Shown: piece by piece, positions 17,624 to 33,208 of the stretch
How the letters are laid out: the number at the start of each line of letters is the position of its first letter
Position numbering within the stretch: the first letter of the stretch is position 1
Source: DASZUK01 sp963745595
Lineage (GTDB): Bacteria > Actinomycetota > Acidimicrobiia > Acidimicrobiales > RAAP-2
Assembly (NCBI GenBank): GCA_963745595.1
Contig: CAVUYB010000005.1
Coordinates: 310,001 to 374,000 of the forward strand
Direction of reading: 5' to 3'
Length of the DNA stretch: 64,000 nucleotides
Made by a program: the position numbers and the translations under genes
The notes under the pieces: model-generated
Told to the model about the DNA's origin: nothing
What the model saw: the letters and a program-made list of their open reading frames with translations, nothing else
The model's database searches: none

Positions 17624-20600
17624 ATGGACGCCGAAACGGTGGACGCCCGGGCGCCGGCGGTCGTGGCGGTCGTGGCGACCCGGGACCCGGGACCGTGGTT
17701 CGACGAGACGCTGGCCGCGCTGGCGGCGCAGGACTACGAGGAACTGTCGGTGCTCGTCCTGGTCTCGGGGGGCGACGACGACCCGGCGACCCGGGTGGGC
17801 CGGTACCTGCCGGAGGCGTACGTCGGGCGTCTGGAGGGCAGCCCGGCGTACGGCGAGGCGGTCAACCAGGTGCTGTCGATGGTGGAGGGGGCGGCGTTCT
17901 TCCTCCTCTGCCACGACGACTGCGTGCCGGACCCGGACGCGGTCCACGTGCTCGTCGAGGAGTCGTACCGGTCGAACGCCGGGGTCGTCACGCCGAAGAT
18001 GGTCTCCTGGGAGGACCCGTCGGTCCTGCTGCACGTCGGCATGAACGCGGACAAGGCCGGCGCGGTCGTCGAGCGGGTCCAGGTCGGCGAGGTCGACCAC
18101 GGCCAGCACGACGCGGTCCGGGACGTCTTCGTGGCTCCCGGCGGGTTCACGTTGGTGCGGGCCGATCTGTTCCGGGAGCTCGGCGGCTACGACGTGGGCA
18201 TACCGTCGATGGGCGAGGATCTCGACCTGTCGTGGCGGGCGCAGATCTCGGGCGCTCGCGTCGTGGTGGCGCCGAACGCCCGGGTACGCCATCTGGAGGC
18301 CGTCGCCGGCGGGTTGCGCCCGCCCGCCGCGCCACCGGCGGAGACGCCGCCGCCGTCCCGACAGGTGCTCCAGCGCCGGCACGAGCTGCGGGCGGTGCTC
18401 AAGTGCTACACGTTCTTCCACCTCGTCCGGGTGGTCCCGCAGGCCGCGCTCCTGGCTATCGGCGAGGCGGTAGTGGCGGTCGCGGTGCGGGACCGGGCCC
18501 GGGCGCGGGCGGTGATCGGCGCGTGGCGGTGGAACCTCCGCCGGCTCGGCGAGCTGCGGCAGCTCCGGCGGTCGGTGCGGGCCCATCGGGTCTTCCCGGA
18601 CCGCGAGGTCCGGCGGCTGCAGCTCCGGGGCAGTGCCCGCCTGTCGACGTACTCCTCGCGCCTGACGTACCAGGGCTTCGACGTGGCCCACGGTCGGGTC
18701 CGGGCGTCGGCGGAGGCGGCCGGCCGGGAGGTGGAGGACGAGCCGGTCCTGACCGGCAGCGTCGGCCTGGCCTTCTCGGAGGACTCGGACTTCGACGAGC
18801 TCGACGATCTCGGCCACCGGTCGGGCCGGGACCGGTTCGGCCGCCGCCGACGACGGCCGGCCCTCACGTCCCGCCGTTCCCGGCTGGCCGTCTGGATCGT
18901 CACGGCCGTCGTCCTGGCCGTCGGCACCCGGGACCTCGTCGCTGGGGGCCTGCCGCTGGTCGGACAGTTTCTGCCGTTCCTCAGCTGGACCGGGACGTGG
19001 CACCACCTGTTCGCCGGCTGGCAGGCGCCGGGAGTCGGGACGACCGCGCCGGCCAGCCCGGCGTTCGGCGTCCTCGGCCTGGCCGGCACCGTGCTGTTCG
19101 GTGGCATGGGGCTGTTGCAGAAGATCCTCGTCATCGGCTGCATCCCGCTCGGAGCCTGGGGGGTGTCGCGGTTCTTGAAGCCGCTCGTGTCACCACGGGC
19201 TCGGATCGTGGCCGCGGTCTGCTACCTCGGCCTCTCGTTGCCGTACGACGCGCTGGCGCAGGGTCGCTGGGACGGACTGATCGCCTACGCCGCGGTGCCG
19301 TGGATCCTGGCCCGGCTGGCCCGGGCGGCCGGGCTCCGGCCGTTTGGCGATACCGGCTCCGGCGCAGGCGATGGCGGCGGCTGGCGGCGGAGCGTGGTCG
19401 GCCAGATCGTGGTCCTCGGGGTGATCGAGGGGGTCACGGTGGCCGTCGCACCGGCGACGGCCGTCGTCGTCCTGCTGTGCGGCGCCGGCATCGTCGTCGG
19501 CTCCCTCCTCGTCGGGGAGGGGGGGCGCAGCCTGCGGGCCCTCGGCGTGGCGGCCGGGTCGACGGTGGTGGCGGCCGTCCTGTGCCTCCCGTGGGTGATC
19601 GGCACGCTGGCGGCCGGCCAGAGCGCAGTGTCGGTCTTCGGGCTGGCCGGCTCGCCGTCGGCGGCTCCGGACTGGAGCCAGCTGCTCCGCTTCGACGTCG
19701 GGCCGACCGGCGGCTCCGCGCTGAGCTGGCTGCTCGTGGCGGCCGGGCTGGTCCCGCTCGTGCTGGCCCGCGGTGACCGGCTGGCGTGGGCCGGACGGCT
19801 CTGGATCGTCGCCTGCGGCAGCTGGGTCCTCGCCCTGGCCGTTGCCCGTGGCTGGACTGCGCCGTTCTCCCCATCCGTCGATGTCCTGCTGGCCCCGGCC
19901 GCGGTGGCGGTGGCCTGCGGGGTCGGCCTCGGCATCTCGGCCTTCGAGATCGACCTCTCCGGCTACCAGTTCGGCTGGCGCCAGCTCGTGGCCGCGATAT
20001 CGGTGGCCGCGGCCGCGATCGGTTTGCTCCCGGTGATCGTGGCGGCCGGCGGCGGTCGCTGGGGCCTGCCGGTCACCGGCTACGGCCAGCCGCTGTCGTT
20101 CCTGGCCGACAGCGGTTCGAACGGCAGCTCGAACGGCGGCAGCTCCAACGGCGGCAGCTCGAGCGGCACCAGCTCGAACGGCGGCTCGACCGCGAACTCG
20201 GCGTACCGCGTGTTGTGGCTGGGGGACCCCCGGGCGTTGCCGACCGGCGGATGGTCGGTCGTCCCGGGGCTGGCCTACGCTACGTCGGAGCAGGGGACGC
20301 CCGACGCCACCAACCTGTGGTCGCCGGCGTCGCCGGGCCCGGCGGCGGATCTGGCCGCGGCGGTGCAGCTGGCCCAGGGCGGCCGCACCGCGGAGCTCGG
20401 CGAGCTCCTGGCGCCGTCGGCGGTCCGCTACGTCGTCGTCGTCGACGCGGTAGCGCCGACGATCACCGGCATCCAGCAGCCGCAGGCGTTCGCGCCACCG
20501 CCCGGGCTGGTCGGCGCGCTGCTCGACCAGGACGACCTCCTCCAGGTGCCGACCAGTGGCTCGGGCTACGAGGTCTTCGAGAACACCGCGTACCTGCCGG

Positions 20601-21016
20601 CGCGGGCGGAGCGATCGGCGGCCGTGCCTGGCTCGTCGTCGGCGTGGCCGAGCCCGGACGAGCTCACCGGCTGGCGGCCCGTCCTGCCCGGGCCGGCCGG
20701 CTCGTCGTCGTACGCGGGGCCAGTCAACCCAGGCACGGTCTTCGCGTCGTACGCGCCGGCCGGAGGGTGGAAGCTGACGGTCGACGGCCGCCCAGTGCCG
20801 GCCTCGTCGGCGTTCGGATGGGCCGCCCAGTACCGGTCCGCCCCGGCCGGGTCGGCCGTGCTCCGATTCGACGGCTCGGCGCTCGTCCCGCTCGGCGTCG
20901 CCCTCGAGCTGCTCTTGTGGGTGGCGACCGCGGCGGCGCTCCTCGGCCGGCGACGCTGGCTCGACTGGTGGTGGGGCCCGCTCCGCCGCCGCCGCCAGGC
21001 CCGGGGGGACTCGTGA
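17624..21016 (+). CDS. GT2 glycosyltransferase fused to a large polytopic membrane domain
   Basis: 1130 residues from ATG 17624. Residues about 10-250 are a GT-A GT2 domain: VVAVVATRDPGPWFDETL, the DxD-like CHDDCVPDPDAV, and GGYDVGIPSMGEDLDLSWRAQ with the catalytic ED. After a basic linker, about twelve hydrophobic segments begin near residue 420 (LAVWIVTAVVLAVG). A Ser/Asn/Gly-rich linker near residues 828-855 is encoded by 12-bp-type repeats at about 20113-20190, and an exported C-terminal domain ends in one last transmembrane helix. This layout is typical of actinobacterial membrane glycosyltransferases that modify cell-envelope glycans. The next gene overlaps it by GTGA and probably works with it. 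Confidence 0.82.
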   Translation: MDAETVDARAPAVVAVVATRDPGPWFDETLAALAAQDYEELSVLVLVSGGDDDPATRVGRYLPEAYVGRLEGSPAYGEAVNQVLSMVEGAAFFLLCHDDCVPDPDAVHVLVEESYRSNAGVVTPKMVSWEDPSVLLHVGMNADKAGAVVERVQVGEVDHGQHDAVRDVFVAPGGFTLVRADLFRELGGYDVGIPSMGEDLDLSWRAQISGARVVVAPNARVRHLEAVAGGLRPPAAPPAETPPPSRQVLQRRHELRAVLKCYTFFHLVRVVPQAALLAIGEAVVAVAVRDRARARAVIGAWRWNLRRLGELRQLRRSVRAHRVFPDREVRRLQLRGSARLSTYSSRLTYQGFDVAHGRVRASAEAAGREVEDEPVLTGSVGLAFSEDSDFDELDDLGHRSGRDRFGRRRRRPALTSRRSRLAVWIVTAVVLAVGTRDLVAGGLPLVGQFLPFLSWTGTWHHLFAGWQAPGVGTTAPASPAFGVLGLAGTVLFGGMGLLQKILVIGCIPLGAWGVSRFLKPLVSPRARIVAAVCYLGLSLPYDALAQGRWDGLIAYAAVPWILARLARAAGLRPFGDTGSGAGDGGGWRRSVVGQIVVLGVIEGVTVAVAPATAVVVLLCGAGIVVGSLLVGEGGRSLRALGVAAGSTVVAAVLCLPWVIGTLAAGQSAVSVFGLAGSPSAAPDWSQLLRFDVGPTGGSALSWLLVAAGLVPLVLARGDRLAWAGRLWIVACGSWVLALAVARGWTAPFSPSVDVLLAPAAVAVACGVGLGISAFEIDLSGYQFGWRQLVAAISVAAAAIGLLPVIVAAGGGRWGLPVTGYGQPLSFLADSGSNGSSNGGSSNGGSSSGTSSNGGSTANSAYRVLWLGDPRALPTGGWSVVPGLAYATSEQGTPDATNLWSPASPGPAADLAAAVQLAQGGRTAELGELLAPSAVRYVVVVDAVAPTITGIQQPQAFAPPPGLVGALLDQDDLLQVPTSGSGYEVFENTAYLPARAERSAAVPGSSSAWPSPDELTGWRPVLPGPAGSSSYAGPVNPGTVFASYAPAGGWKLTVDGRPVPASSAFGWAAQYRSAPAGSAVLRFDGSALVPLGVALELLLWVATAAALLGRRRWLDWWWGPLRRRRQARGDS

Positions 21017-22498
21017 CCGCGGTGCCGCGCCACGGTCGGGGACAACCCGGCGACGACGGACGGGGGATCCGGCGGCTCCCGGTGATCGCGGCCGTCGTCG
21101 TGGTGTTGGTCGGCGTCGGCCTGATCGCCGCCGCCCTCGGCGTGCCGTCGGCCACCGGCCCGGCCGGTCCGAGTCCGGCGGTCGCCGCGGCGGCGCCGGT
21201 CGACGCCCAGTCGTCGACGTGGTTCTGCACCGGTGGCAGCGGCACATCGGCGGGTATCGCCAACGCCACGCTCTCCCTAGTGAACACCGGTTCGCGTCCC
21301 GTCGACGGGACGGTGACCGTCGTCGACACAGCCGCCTCGACGGCCAGCCGCGCCGTCGTGGTCCCCGCCCGCGGTCAACTGACGGTGGTGCCGTCGACGA
21401 TCGAGCAGGGGCCGTGGCTGGCCAGCCAGGTCGAGCTCGACGGGGGCGGGGTGACCGTGAACGAGATCGTCAGCGGCTCGGCCGGCTGGGCGCAGTCGGT
21501 CTGCTCGACGACGACGTCGTCGACATGGTTCTTCGCGTCCGGGTCGACGACCGACGGCAACACGCTCTACGTGTCGCTGTTCAACCCTACGGCCACGGCC
21601 GCCGTCGTCGACCTGGGGTTCGTCACCTCGCAGGGGTTGACCGAGCCGCAGCCGTTCGAGGGCATTCTGGTCAACCCCGGCCGGCTGGTCGTGGCCGGGG
21701 TGGCGTCGTTCGTCCAGGACCAGAAGTCGATCGGCACCATCGTGATGGCCCGCTCCGGCCGGGTCGTCGCCGAGGAGCTCCAAGAGCACGTCGTCAACGG
21801 CGTGTCCGGCCTGTCGCTCCGGCTCGGTGCGCCGTCGCCGGCTGGCCGCTGGTACGTGCCGAGGACGGTCGACGTGACCGGTGGCTCGTCCGCCCTCACC
21901 GTGCTCAACCCGACCGATCGGCCGGAGCAGGTGACCGTGCACGTGCAGCTGGGGTCGGGGCCGGTGGCGCCGTTCACCGACAGCCTGCCGGCCGACTCGT
22001 CGTGGACGCTGCCGGTCAGCTCGGCCTCACGGGTGCCGGCCAACACAACATATGCCGTCGAGGTCACCGCCACCGGCGGTCCCGGCGTCGTCGTCGACCG
22101 GACCGTGCAGTCGTCCTCGGCCGGCGCGGTCCCGCAGTGGGGAACGGTGACGGCGGTCAGCGATGCCGCGGCGACCGCGCCGTCGGGGCGCTGGATCGTC
22201 CCGTCGCCGTTGGTGGCGACGACACCGCCGGTGGCCGGCATCGGCCCGCTGGCCCTCAACCTGCAGAACACCGGGAACCGCGACGTGATCGTCACGGTCT
22301 ACCGATCGACCTCAGAGGGCCTCCGCCGGCTGGCCGGTGTGGCGAAGCTGCGCATCCCGCCGGGCGTGTTCACCGTCATCGAACAGGATGTCCTGGCCCA
22401 GGCCGGCAGCGACGCGCTGGTGCTCGAGGCCGACGGGCCGCTGGCGGCGATGGAGGAAGGCGTGCCGGCCGGGGTTCCCGGCGTGGTGGCGTTGGCGG

Positions 22499-22515
<17 letters not shown>
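21013..22515 (+). CDS. DUF5719 family exported/anchored protein
   Basis: 500 residues from GTG 21013, overlapping the upstream stop. One transmembrane segment (IAAVVVVLVGVGLIAAALGV, residues about 24-43) is followed by an all-beta exported region. It has repeated modules beginning SSTWFCTGG, STTSSTWFFASG, GRWYVPRTV and GRWIVPSPL, each with the pattern of a beta-sandwich. This matches DUF5719, a family regularly found directly after large GT2-membrane genes in actinobacteria. Translational coupling suggests a structural or accessory role in the same envelope-glycan machinery. The biochemical role is unknown. Its last 17 bases overlap convergent ftsH. Confidence 0.75.
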
Positions 22516-24616
<2,101 letters not shown>

Positions 24617-24698
24617 CGCCCCATGCTATGCGCCCCCCTTGCGGACCGGTGACCGGGGTTGGTTCGCCGCCCGTGGCGGCCACGGTCCCGTGACCAGG

Positions 24699-27983
<3,285 letters not shown>

Positions 27984-28038
27984 GGTAACGATGCGCGACC
28001 CGATTCGACGTGGGGGCGGACGATATCGTTGGCCCTCG

Positions 28039-29100
28039 ATGGACCGGCCCGACCCCAACGAGCCGTCCGCCGCGCCGGGCCCCGCCGCCGGCGACCCGCC
28101 GCCGCCGGGCTCGGACCCGCCACCACCGAACGGCTACCCGATGCCGCCTGGCTATCCGCCGCCCGGTTACCCCCCGCCTGGCTGGTATCCACCGCCCGGC
28201 TATCCGCCGCCCCCCGGGTACCCACCACCTAGCTATCCGCCGTCCGGGCCGTTCCCGCCGGGACCACCGCCGGGCTACCCACCACCCGAGCTTCCGCCGG
28301 GGAGCGACGTGCCGTTCCTCGACGTGCCCGGCGCGCCGCCGGCGACTCGGGGCGCCGCGGGTTTCTGGTTCCTCTTTGCCCTCATCGGCTTCGCCGGTGG
28401 GGAGATCGTCGCCCTGATCGCCACGGAGATCGCGGCGTCGGTAGCCGGCCAGGGCGGGCAGCTCCAGAAGATCGCCGCGATGACCCAGCCACCGGAGTGG
28501 TACGTCGGGGCGTCGCTGGTCGGCCTCTGGGTCGGGTTCCTGGGGGGCCCATGGCTGGCCAGCAAGGTTCGGGGGACGGGGCGGTTCCTGGTTGATCTCG
28601 GCGTCCGGTTCCGTTGGATCGACCTCGTCGGCATCGTCATCGGCATCGGCGGCCAGATCCTGGTGGCCCTGCTCTACGCCCCGTTCCGGAGCCACCTCAA
28701 GAACTTCACAGCGCCGACGCAGAAGCTGACGGGGGCATCCCACGGTGGCGGCTTCGCGGTCATCGCCATCTTGACGGTCGTCGGCGCGCCGTTCTTCGAG
28801 GAACTGTTCTTCCGGGGCCTGCTCTTCAAGGCGCTGGCCCGGCTGTTCACGCCGACGACGATCGGGCCGTCGGGCCGCCGAACGATCGGTCTCGTCGGCG
28901 CGGTGGTCCTCGACGGGCTGCTGTTCGGGCTGGCCCACGGCGAGCTGGAGCAGCTCGCCGGCCTGGCGGTGTTCGGGATGATCCTGGCCATCGTCAGCTA
29001 CCGGACCGGCCGGCTCGGCATGAACATGGTCTCGCATGCGTCGTTCAACCTCGTCGCCGTCGTCGCGGTCCTCTCCACCCGCAACGGCGTCATCCACTGA
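28039..29100 (+). CDS. CPBP-family intramembrane protease with proline-rich N-terminus
   Basis: 353 residues from ATG 28039. The first about 100 residues are cytoplasmic and built of YPPPGYPPP-type repeats; hydrophobic helices follow from about residue 115. The CPBP (Abi/Rce1-like) motifs are all visible: E254-E255-xxx-R259 (EELFFRG), FGLAHGE with H300, and a final HASFN. The family are glutamate/histidine metal-dependent membrane proteases, some involved in bacteriocin immunity or prenyl-protein processing. The Pro-rich tail is probably a protein-interaction arm. It lies 26 bases upstream of a large membrane protein gene. Confidence 0.88.
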   Translation: MDRPDPNEPSAAPGPAAGDPPPPGSDPPPPNGYPMPPGYPPPGYPPPGWYPPPGYPPPPGYPPPSYPPSGPFPPGPPPGYPPPELPPGSDVPFLDVPGAPPATRGAAGFWFLFALIGFAGGEIVALIATEIAASVAGQGGQLQKIAAMTQPPEWYVGASLVGLWVGFLGGPWLASKVRGTGRFLVDLGVRFRWIDLVGIVIGIGGQILVALLYAPFRSHLKNFTAPTQKLTGASHGGGFAVIAILTVVGAPFFEELFFRGLLFKALARLFTPTTIGPSGRRTIGLVGAVVLDGLLFGLAHGELEQLAGLAVFGMILAIVSYRTGRLGMNMVSHASFNLVAVVAVLSTRNGVIH

Positions 29101-29126
29101 CGGTCGATGACGGCGGGCGACGGTCG

Positions 29127-31754
29127 ATGACGGTAACGACGCTCACCTCGGGCACCGACGATCCGCCGGCCGGCGGGACGACCGACCGCGACGCGGGCGC
29201 CGAACCGCTGCGGCCGGCTTGGCGGCCCCGCCGGCGGGGGATGGCTCGCTGGGCGCCGATCGTCGCCACCCTCCTCGTCATCGTCGGGGTCATCGCGGTC
29301 ACGCTCTGGCAGCTCCACCTCAACCTGCTGCTCTCGGACACCTCGACGACCGGTGGCGACACCGGGGCGCACTACATGATGCCGGCGTACTTCACGTCGG
29401 ACCTCTTCCCCCACCTGACCGGGTGGGACCCGGCCTGGTACGACGGCTATCCGATCTACACGTTCTATTTCGTCCTGCCGGACGCGCTCGTCGCGCTGGC
29501 GTCGCACGTCATCACGTACAACGTCGCGTTCAAGCTGGCGACGGTGCTCGGGTCGGTGCTGCTGCCGATCGCCGCGTGGGCCTGCGGGAGGCTGTTCCGG
29601 CTCCGGCCGCCGATCCCGGCGGCGTTGGCCGCGGTGACGCTGCCGTTCCTGTTCGACTACACGTACACGATCTACGGCGGGAACCTGTTCTCGACGCTGG
29701 CCGGGGAGTACGCCTACTCGCTCAGCATCGCCCTCGCCGTCCTGTTCCTCGGGTTGATGGCCCGGGGCTTGCGGACCGGCCGACACCGGACGTGGGCGGC
29801 CGTGGTCCTGGCGCTGTGCATCGTCAGTCACATCGTCCCGGCGATGCTGGCGCTCGTCGGCGCCGGACTGCTCACGGCGTTCGAGCTCCTGCCGGAGCGG
29901 CTGCGCCTCCACGACGACGCGACGCGACCGTCGTCCGCGGTGGCCCGGGCACCCGGCCGGGAGGGCGTGCGGGGCCGCTGGCCGGCGGTGTGGTGGGGGG
30001 TCTCGACGACGGCCATCGGGGTGCTCCTGTCCGGTTGGTGGCTCGTGCCGTTCGGCATCCGCCAGCCGTACTCGACGTCGATGGGTTACGCCAACGTCAC
30101 GACGTACGCGACGTTGCTGTTCCCCCACGCCGACCTGTGGGCGCTGGTCCTCGCCGGGGTGGCCGTCGTCGTCGCGGTCGTCCGCCGCAGCCGGTTCGGT
30201 CTGCTGTTCGGGCTGCTCGGCGGCCTGTCCGCGGTCGCCCTGATCGTCGACCCGCAGGCCAGCCTCTACAACGTCCGGTTCCTTCCGCTGTGGTTCCTGT
30301 GCGTCTACCTGATGGCCGGTTGGGTCTTCGGGGTCGGCGTCGCCGCGGCCGCCCGGTGGTGGCGCCGGGCCCGGCTGGCCCGCTGGGTGTGGGCGGTGCG
30401 GTCGGCGACCGAGCCGTCAGCGACCGATCCGCCAGCGACCGATCCGCCAGCCGACGACGCGGCCGCCGCTGGCCACGGGGCCGCCGCCGGCGACGCCGTC
30501 GCGTACGGCTGGTGGCGTCGCCCGCCGTCGGCCCGCTGGGCCCCCGGCGCGGTCGGCGGGGCACTGCTGGCGCTGTTCGGCGCGCTCCTCGTCGTCGTCC
30601 CGCCGTTCATCCCGGCCGTCGCGTCGGCGTTGCCGGACCTCGGAATTACGCCGGGAGCGAACGAGGTGAAGAACTGGGCGGAGTGGAACTACACGGGCTA
30701 CGAGGGGAAGGCCGACTACCCGGAGTACCGGGCGGTCGTCGAGCTCATGGCCAAGGTCGGCCGCAAGTACGGCTGTGGCCGGGCGATGTGGGAGTACAAC
30801 GCGGACGAGAACCGCTTCGGCACGCCCGAAGCGCTGATGCTGTTGCCGTACTGGACGAACGGCTGCGTCGACTCGATGGAGGGACTGTTGTTCGAGTCGT
30901 CGACGACGACGCCGTTCCACTTCCTCAACCAGGCCGAGCTGTCGCCGGACCCGTCGGAGCCGATGGTCGGCCTGCCGTACGGGTCGCTCGACATCCCGCT
31001 CGGCATCCAGCATCTGCAGATGCTGGGGGTCAAGTACTTCATGGCCGCCAGCTCGGAGGTCGAGCAGGCGGCCAACGCGGACCCGTCACTCAAACTCGTC
31101 GCGTCGACCGGCCCGTGGAAGACGGTCTTCACAGGCCAGTCGCTGTCGACGACGTGGGACGTCTACGAGGTGCGGGACGCCGCGCTCGTCACGCCGTTGA
31201 GCAACGAGCCGGCGGTGTTGCAGGGGGTGGGGCCGAGCCAGGGCACATGGCTGGGCAAGGTCGGGCCCGACGGAGAACCGATGGCCGGGCCGTCGCTGGC
31301 CTGGTACGACGACCCGGCCCGCTGGGGCGTGGCGCTGACGGCCGGCGGTTTGGCATCGTGGCCGAAGGTGACCGCCGCTACCGCGGGTGCCGCGCCGGCC
31401 GTCGCGGTGCCCAAGACGACGGTTACCGACATCAAGACGACCGACAGCTCGATCAGCTTCCACGTCAGCCGGGTCGGCGTGCCGGTGACGGTGAAGACGT
31501 CGTTCTTCCCGAACTGGCAGGCGACCGGAGCGAAGGGCCCGTGGCGGTCGGCGCCGAACCTGATGGTCGTCGTCCCGACCAGCCACGACGTCACGCTCAC
31601 GTACGGCACGACCAACGCCAACCGGCTCGGCGACGCCGGCACCGTGCTCGGCGTCGTGGCCCTCGTCGTTCTCGCCGTCGCTCCGGTGCTCGTCGCCCGC
31701 CGCCGGCGGGGTGCCCACCGCCGGGGCCGCCGGGGGCGCCGGGTGCCGGGTTAG
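29127..31754 (+). CDS. Polytopic GT-C-like membrane protein (PTPS-related domain)
   Basis: 875 residues from ATG 29127. The first hydrophobic helix (about residues 45-66) is followed by GGDTGAHYMMPAYF and GYPIYTFYFVLPDAL, the loop signature of the '6-pyruvoyl-tetrahydropterin synthase-related' membrane family, whose acidic loop resembles GT-C glycosyltransferases using lipid-phosphate sugars. About eleven transmembrane segments surround a cytoplasmic linker of ATDPP repeats (encoded at 30412-30450). A large exported C-terminal domain then precedes a last helix and an Arg-rich tail. It probably transfers sugars on the outer face of the membrane. The direct repeat CGGTCGATGACGG occurs twice just before the start (29101 and 29121). 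Confidence 0.72.
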   Translation: MTVTTLTSGTDDPPAGGTTDRDAGAEPLRPAWRPRRRGMARWAPIVATLLVIVGVIAVTLWQLHLNLLLSDTSTTGGDTGAHYMMPAYFTSDLFPHLTGWDPAWYDGYPIYTFYFVLPDALVALASHVITYNVAFKLATVLGSVLLPIAAWACGRLFRLRPPIPAALAAVTLPFLFDYTYTIYGGNLFSTLAGEYAYSLSIALAVLFLGLMARGLRTGRHRTWAAVVLALCIVSHIVPAMLALVGAGLLTAFELLPERLRLHDDATRPSSAVARAPGREGVRGRWPAVWWGVSTTAIGVLLSGWWLVPFGIRQPYSTSMGYANVTTYATLLFPHADLWALVLAGVAVVVAVVRRSRFGLLFGLLGGLSAVALIVDPQASLYNVRFLPLWFLCVYLMAGWVFGVGVAAAARWWRRARLARWVWAVRSATEPSATDPPATDPPADDAAAAGHGAAAGDAVAYGWWRRPPSARWAPGAVGGALLALFGALLVVVPPFIPAVASALPDLGITPGANEVKNWAEWNYTGYEGKADYPEYRAVVELMAKVGRKYGCGRAMWEYNADENRFGTPEALMLLPYWTNGCVDSMEGLLFESSTTTPFHFLNQAELSPDPSEPMVGLPYGSLDIPLGIQHLQMLGVKYFMAASSEVEQAANADPSLKLVASTGPWKTVFTGQSLSTTWDVYEVRDAALVTPLSNEPAVLQGVGPSQGTWLGKVGPDGEPMAGPSLAWYDDPARWGVALTAGGLASWPKVTAATAGAAPAVAVPKTTVTDIKTTDSSISFHVSRVGVPVTVKTSFFPNWQATGAKGPWRSAPNLMVVVPTSHDVTLTYGTTNANRLGDAGTVLGVVALVVLAVAPVLVARRRRGAHRRGRRGRRVPG

Positions 31755-31766
31755 GCTGACCCCTCC

Positions 31767-33149
31767 ATGGGTGCGACCGGTGACGTCTTCAAGGCCTACG
31801 ACATCCGGGGCACCGTCCCCGACCAGCTCGACGCCACGATGTGCCGGGCCATCGGCGGCGCGGTCGCCCGGTTCACCGGGGCGGCCCGGCTGCTCGTCGC
31901 CCGGGACATGCGGCCGTCCGGGGTCGAGCTGGCCGCGGCGTTCGCCGAGGGGGCCCGGGCGCAGGGGACCGCGGTGACCGACCTCGGCATGGGCTCGACG
32001 GACTTCCTCTACTTCGCGTCCGGTCACCTCGACGCGCCGGGGGCGATGTTCACCGCGTCGCACAACCCGGCCGCGTACAACGGGATCAAGCTCTGCCTGG
32101 CCGGCGCCCGGCCGATCGGCCGGGACACCGGGCTGACCGAGATCGAAGCGCTGACCAACGAGCTCTTGGCCGACCAGTTGCTCGCCGACCCACCGGCGGC
32201 TGGTGACTTGGCCCCGCTCGACCACGCCGACGTCCTCGAGGCCTACGCCGACCACGTGCGGTCGTTCGTCGATCGGACGGCCCTCAAGCCGCTCAAGATC
32301 GTCGCCGACACGGCCAACGGGATGGGCGGCCTTGTCGTCCCGTTGGTCATGGACGCCCTGCCGTTCGACGTCGAGATCCTCTTCCCGGAGCTCGACGGCA
32401 CGTTCCCGAACCACCCGGCCGACCCGATCCAGCCGGAGAACCAGGTCGACCTCAAGGCGGCCGTCCTGGCATCGGGCGCCGACATCGGCCTGGCCTTCGA
32501 CGGTGACGCCGACCGCGTCTTCCTGGTCGACGAGCGGGCCGAGCCGGTGTCCGGCTCACTGACGACGGCCCTCGTCGCCGCGTCGATGCTCGACAAGTAC
32601 CCCGGGGCGACGATCCTCTACAACCTCATCTGCTCGCACGTCGTGCCGGAGGTGATCGCCGAGCACGGCGGCGTCGGCCTCCGCACCCAGGTCGGTCACT
32701 CGTTCATCAAGCAGGTCATGGCCGAGTCCGGCGCGGTCTTCGGCGGCGAGCACTCCGGCCACTACTACTTCCGCGACAACTACCGGGCGGACTCGGGCAT
32801 CATCACCGCGCTCGTCGTCCTCGAGCTGATGAGCCGGAGCGGCCAGCCACTGTCTGCGCTGCTCGAGCCGTACCGCCGGTACGCCGACTCCGGCGAGATC
32901 AACACCGAGGTGGCCGATCCGGCCGCGGCGGTCGAGGCGGTGGCCGCCCACGAGGCCGCGGCCGGCAACGACGTCGACCGGCTCGACGGCTTGACCGTCG
33001 ATCACGGCGACTGGTGGTACAACCTGCGGCCGTCGAACACCGAGCCGCTGCTGCGGCTGAACGTCGAAGCCCGGACCGACGACGAGTGCCGGCGGCACGT
33101 GCAAGAGGTCCTGGACCTGGTCGCCGCCACGTCGGTGCCCGGGAGCTGA
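31767..33149 (+). CDS. manB: Phosphomannomutase/phosphoglucomutase
   Basis: 460 residues, starting 13 bases after the preceding gene. It is an alpha-D-phosphohexomutase: the active-site phosphoserine is S98 in TASHNPAAYNGIK, the metal loop is DGDADR (245-250), the sugar-binding loop is GGEHSGHYYF, and the phosphate-binding RPSNTEPLLRLN is near the C-terminus. It interconverts mannose-6-P and mannose-1-P and so supplies GDP-mannose synthesis. With the Trm112 and PGI/PMI genes it forms the same trio as in mycobacteria (ManB, small protein, TobH-like isomerase). Confidence 0.95.
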   Translation: MGATGDVFKAYDIRGTVPDQLDATMCRAIGGAVARFTGAARLLVARDMRPSGVELAAAFAEGARAQGTAVTDLGMGSTDFLYFASGHLDAPGAMFTASHNPAAYNGIKLCLAGARPIGRDTGLTEIEALTNELLADQLLADPPAAGDLAPLDHADVLEAYADHVRSFVDRTALKPLKIVADTANGMGGLVVPLVMDALPFDVEILFPELDGTFPNHPADPIQPENQVDLKAAVLASGADIGLAFDGDADRVFLVDERAEPVSGSLTTALVAASMLDKYPGATILYNLICSHVVPEVIAEHGGVGLRTQVGHSFIKQVMAESGAVFGGEHSGHYYFRDNYRADSGIITALVVLELMSRSGQPLSALLEPYRRYADSGEINTEVADPAAAVEAVAAHEAAAGNDVDRLDGLTVDHGDWWYNLRPSNTEPLLRLNVEARTDDECRRHVQEVLDLVAATSVPGS

Positions 33150-33208
33150 TCGGTCGGAACGGCCCGGGGCAAGCGCCCACCGAGCCAGAACAAGAGGAGA
33201 GGACGCCG

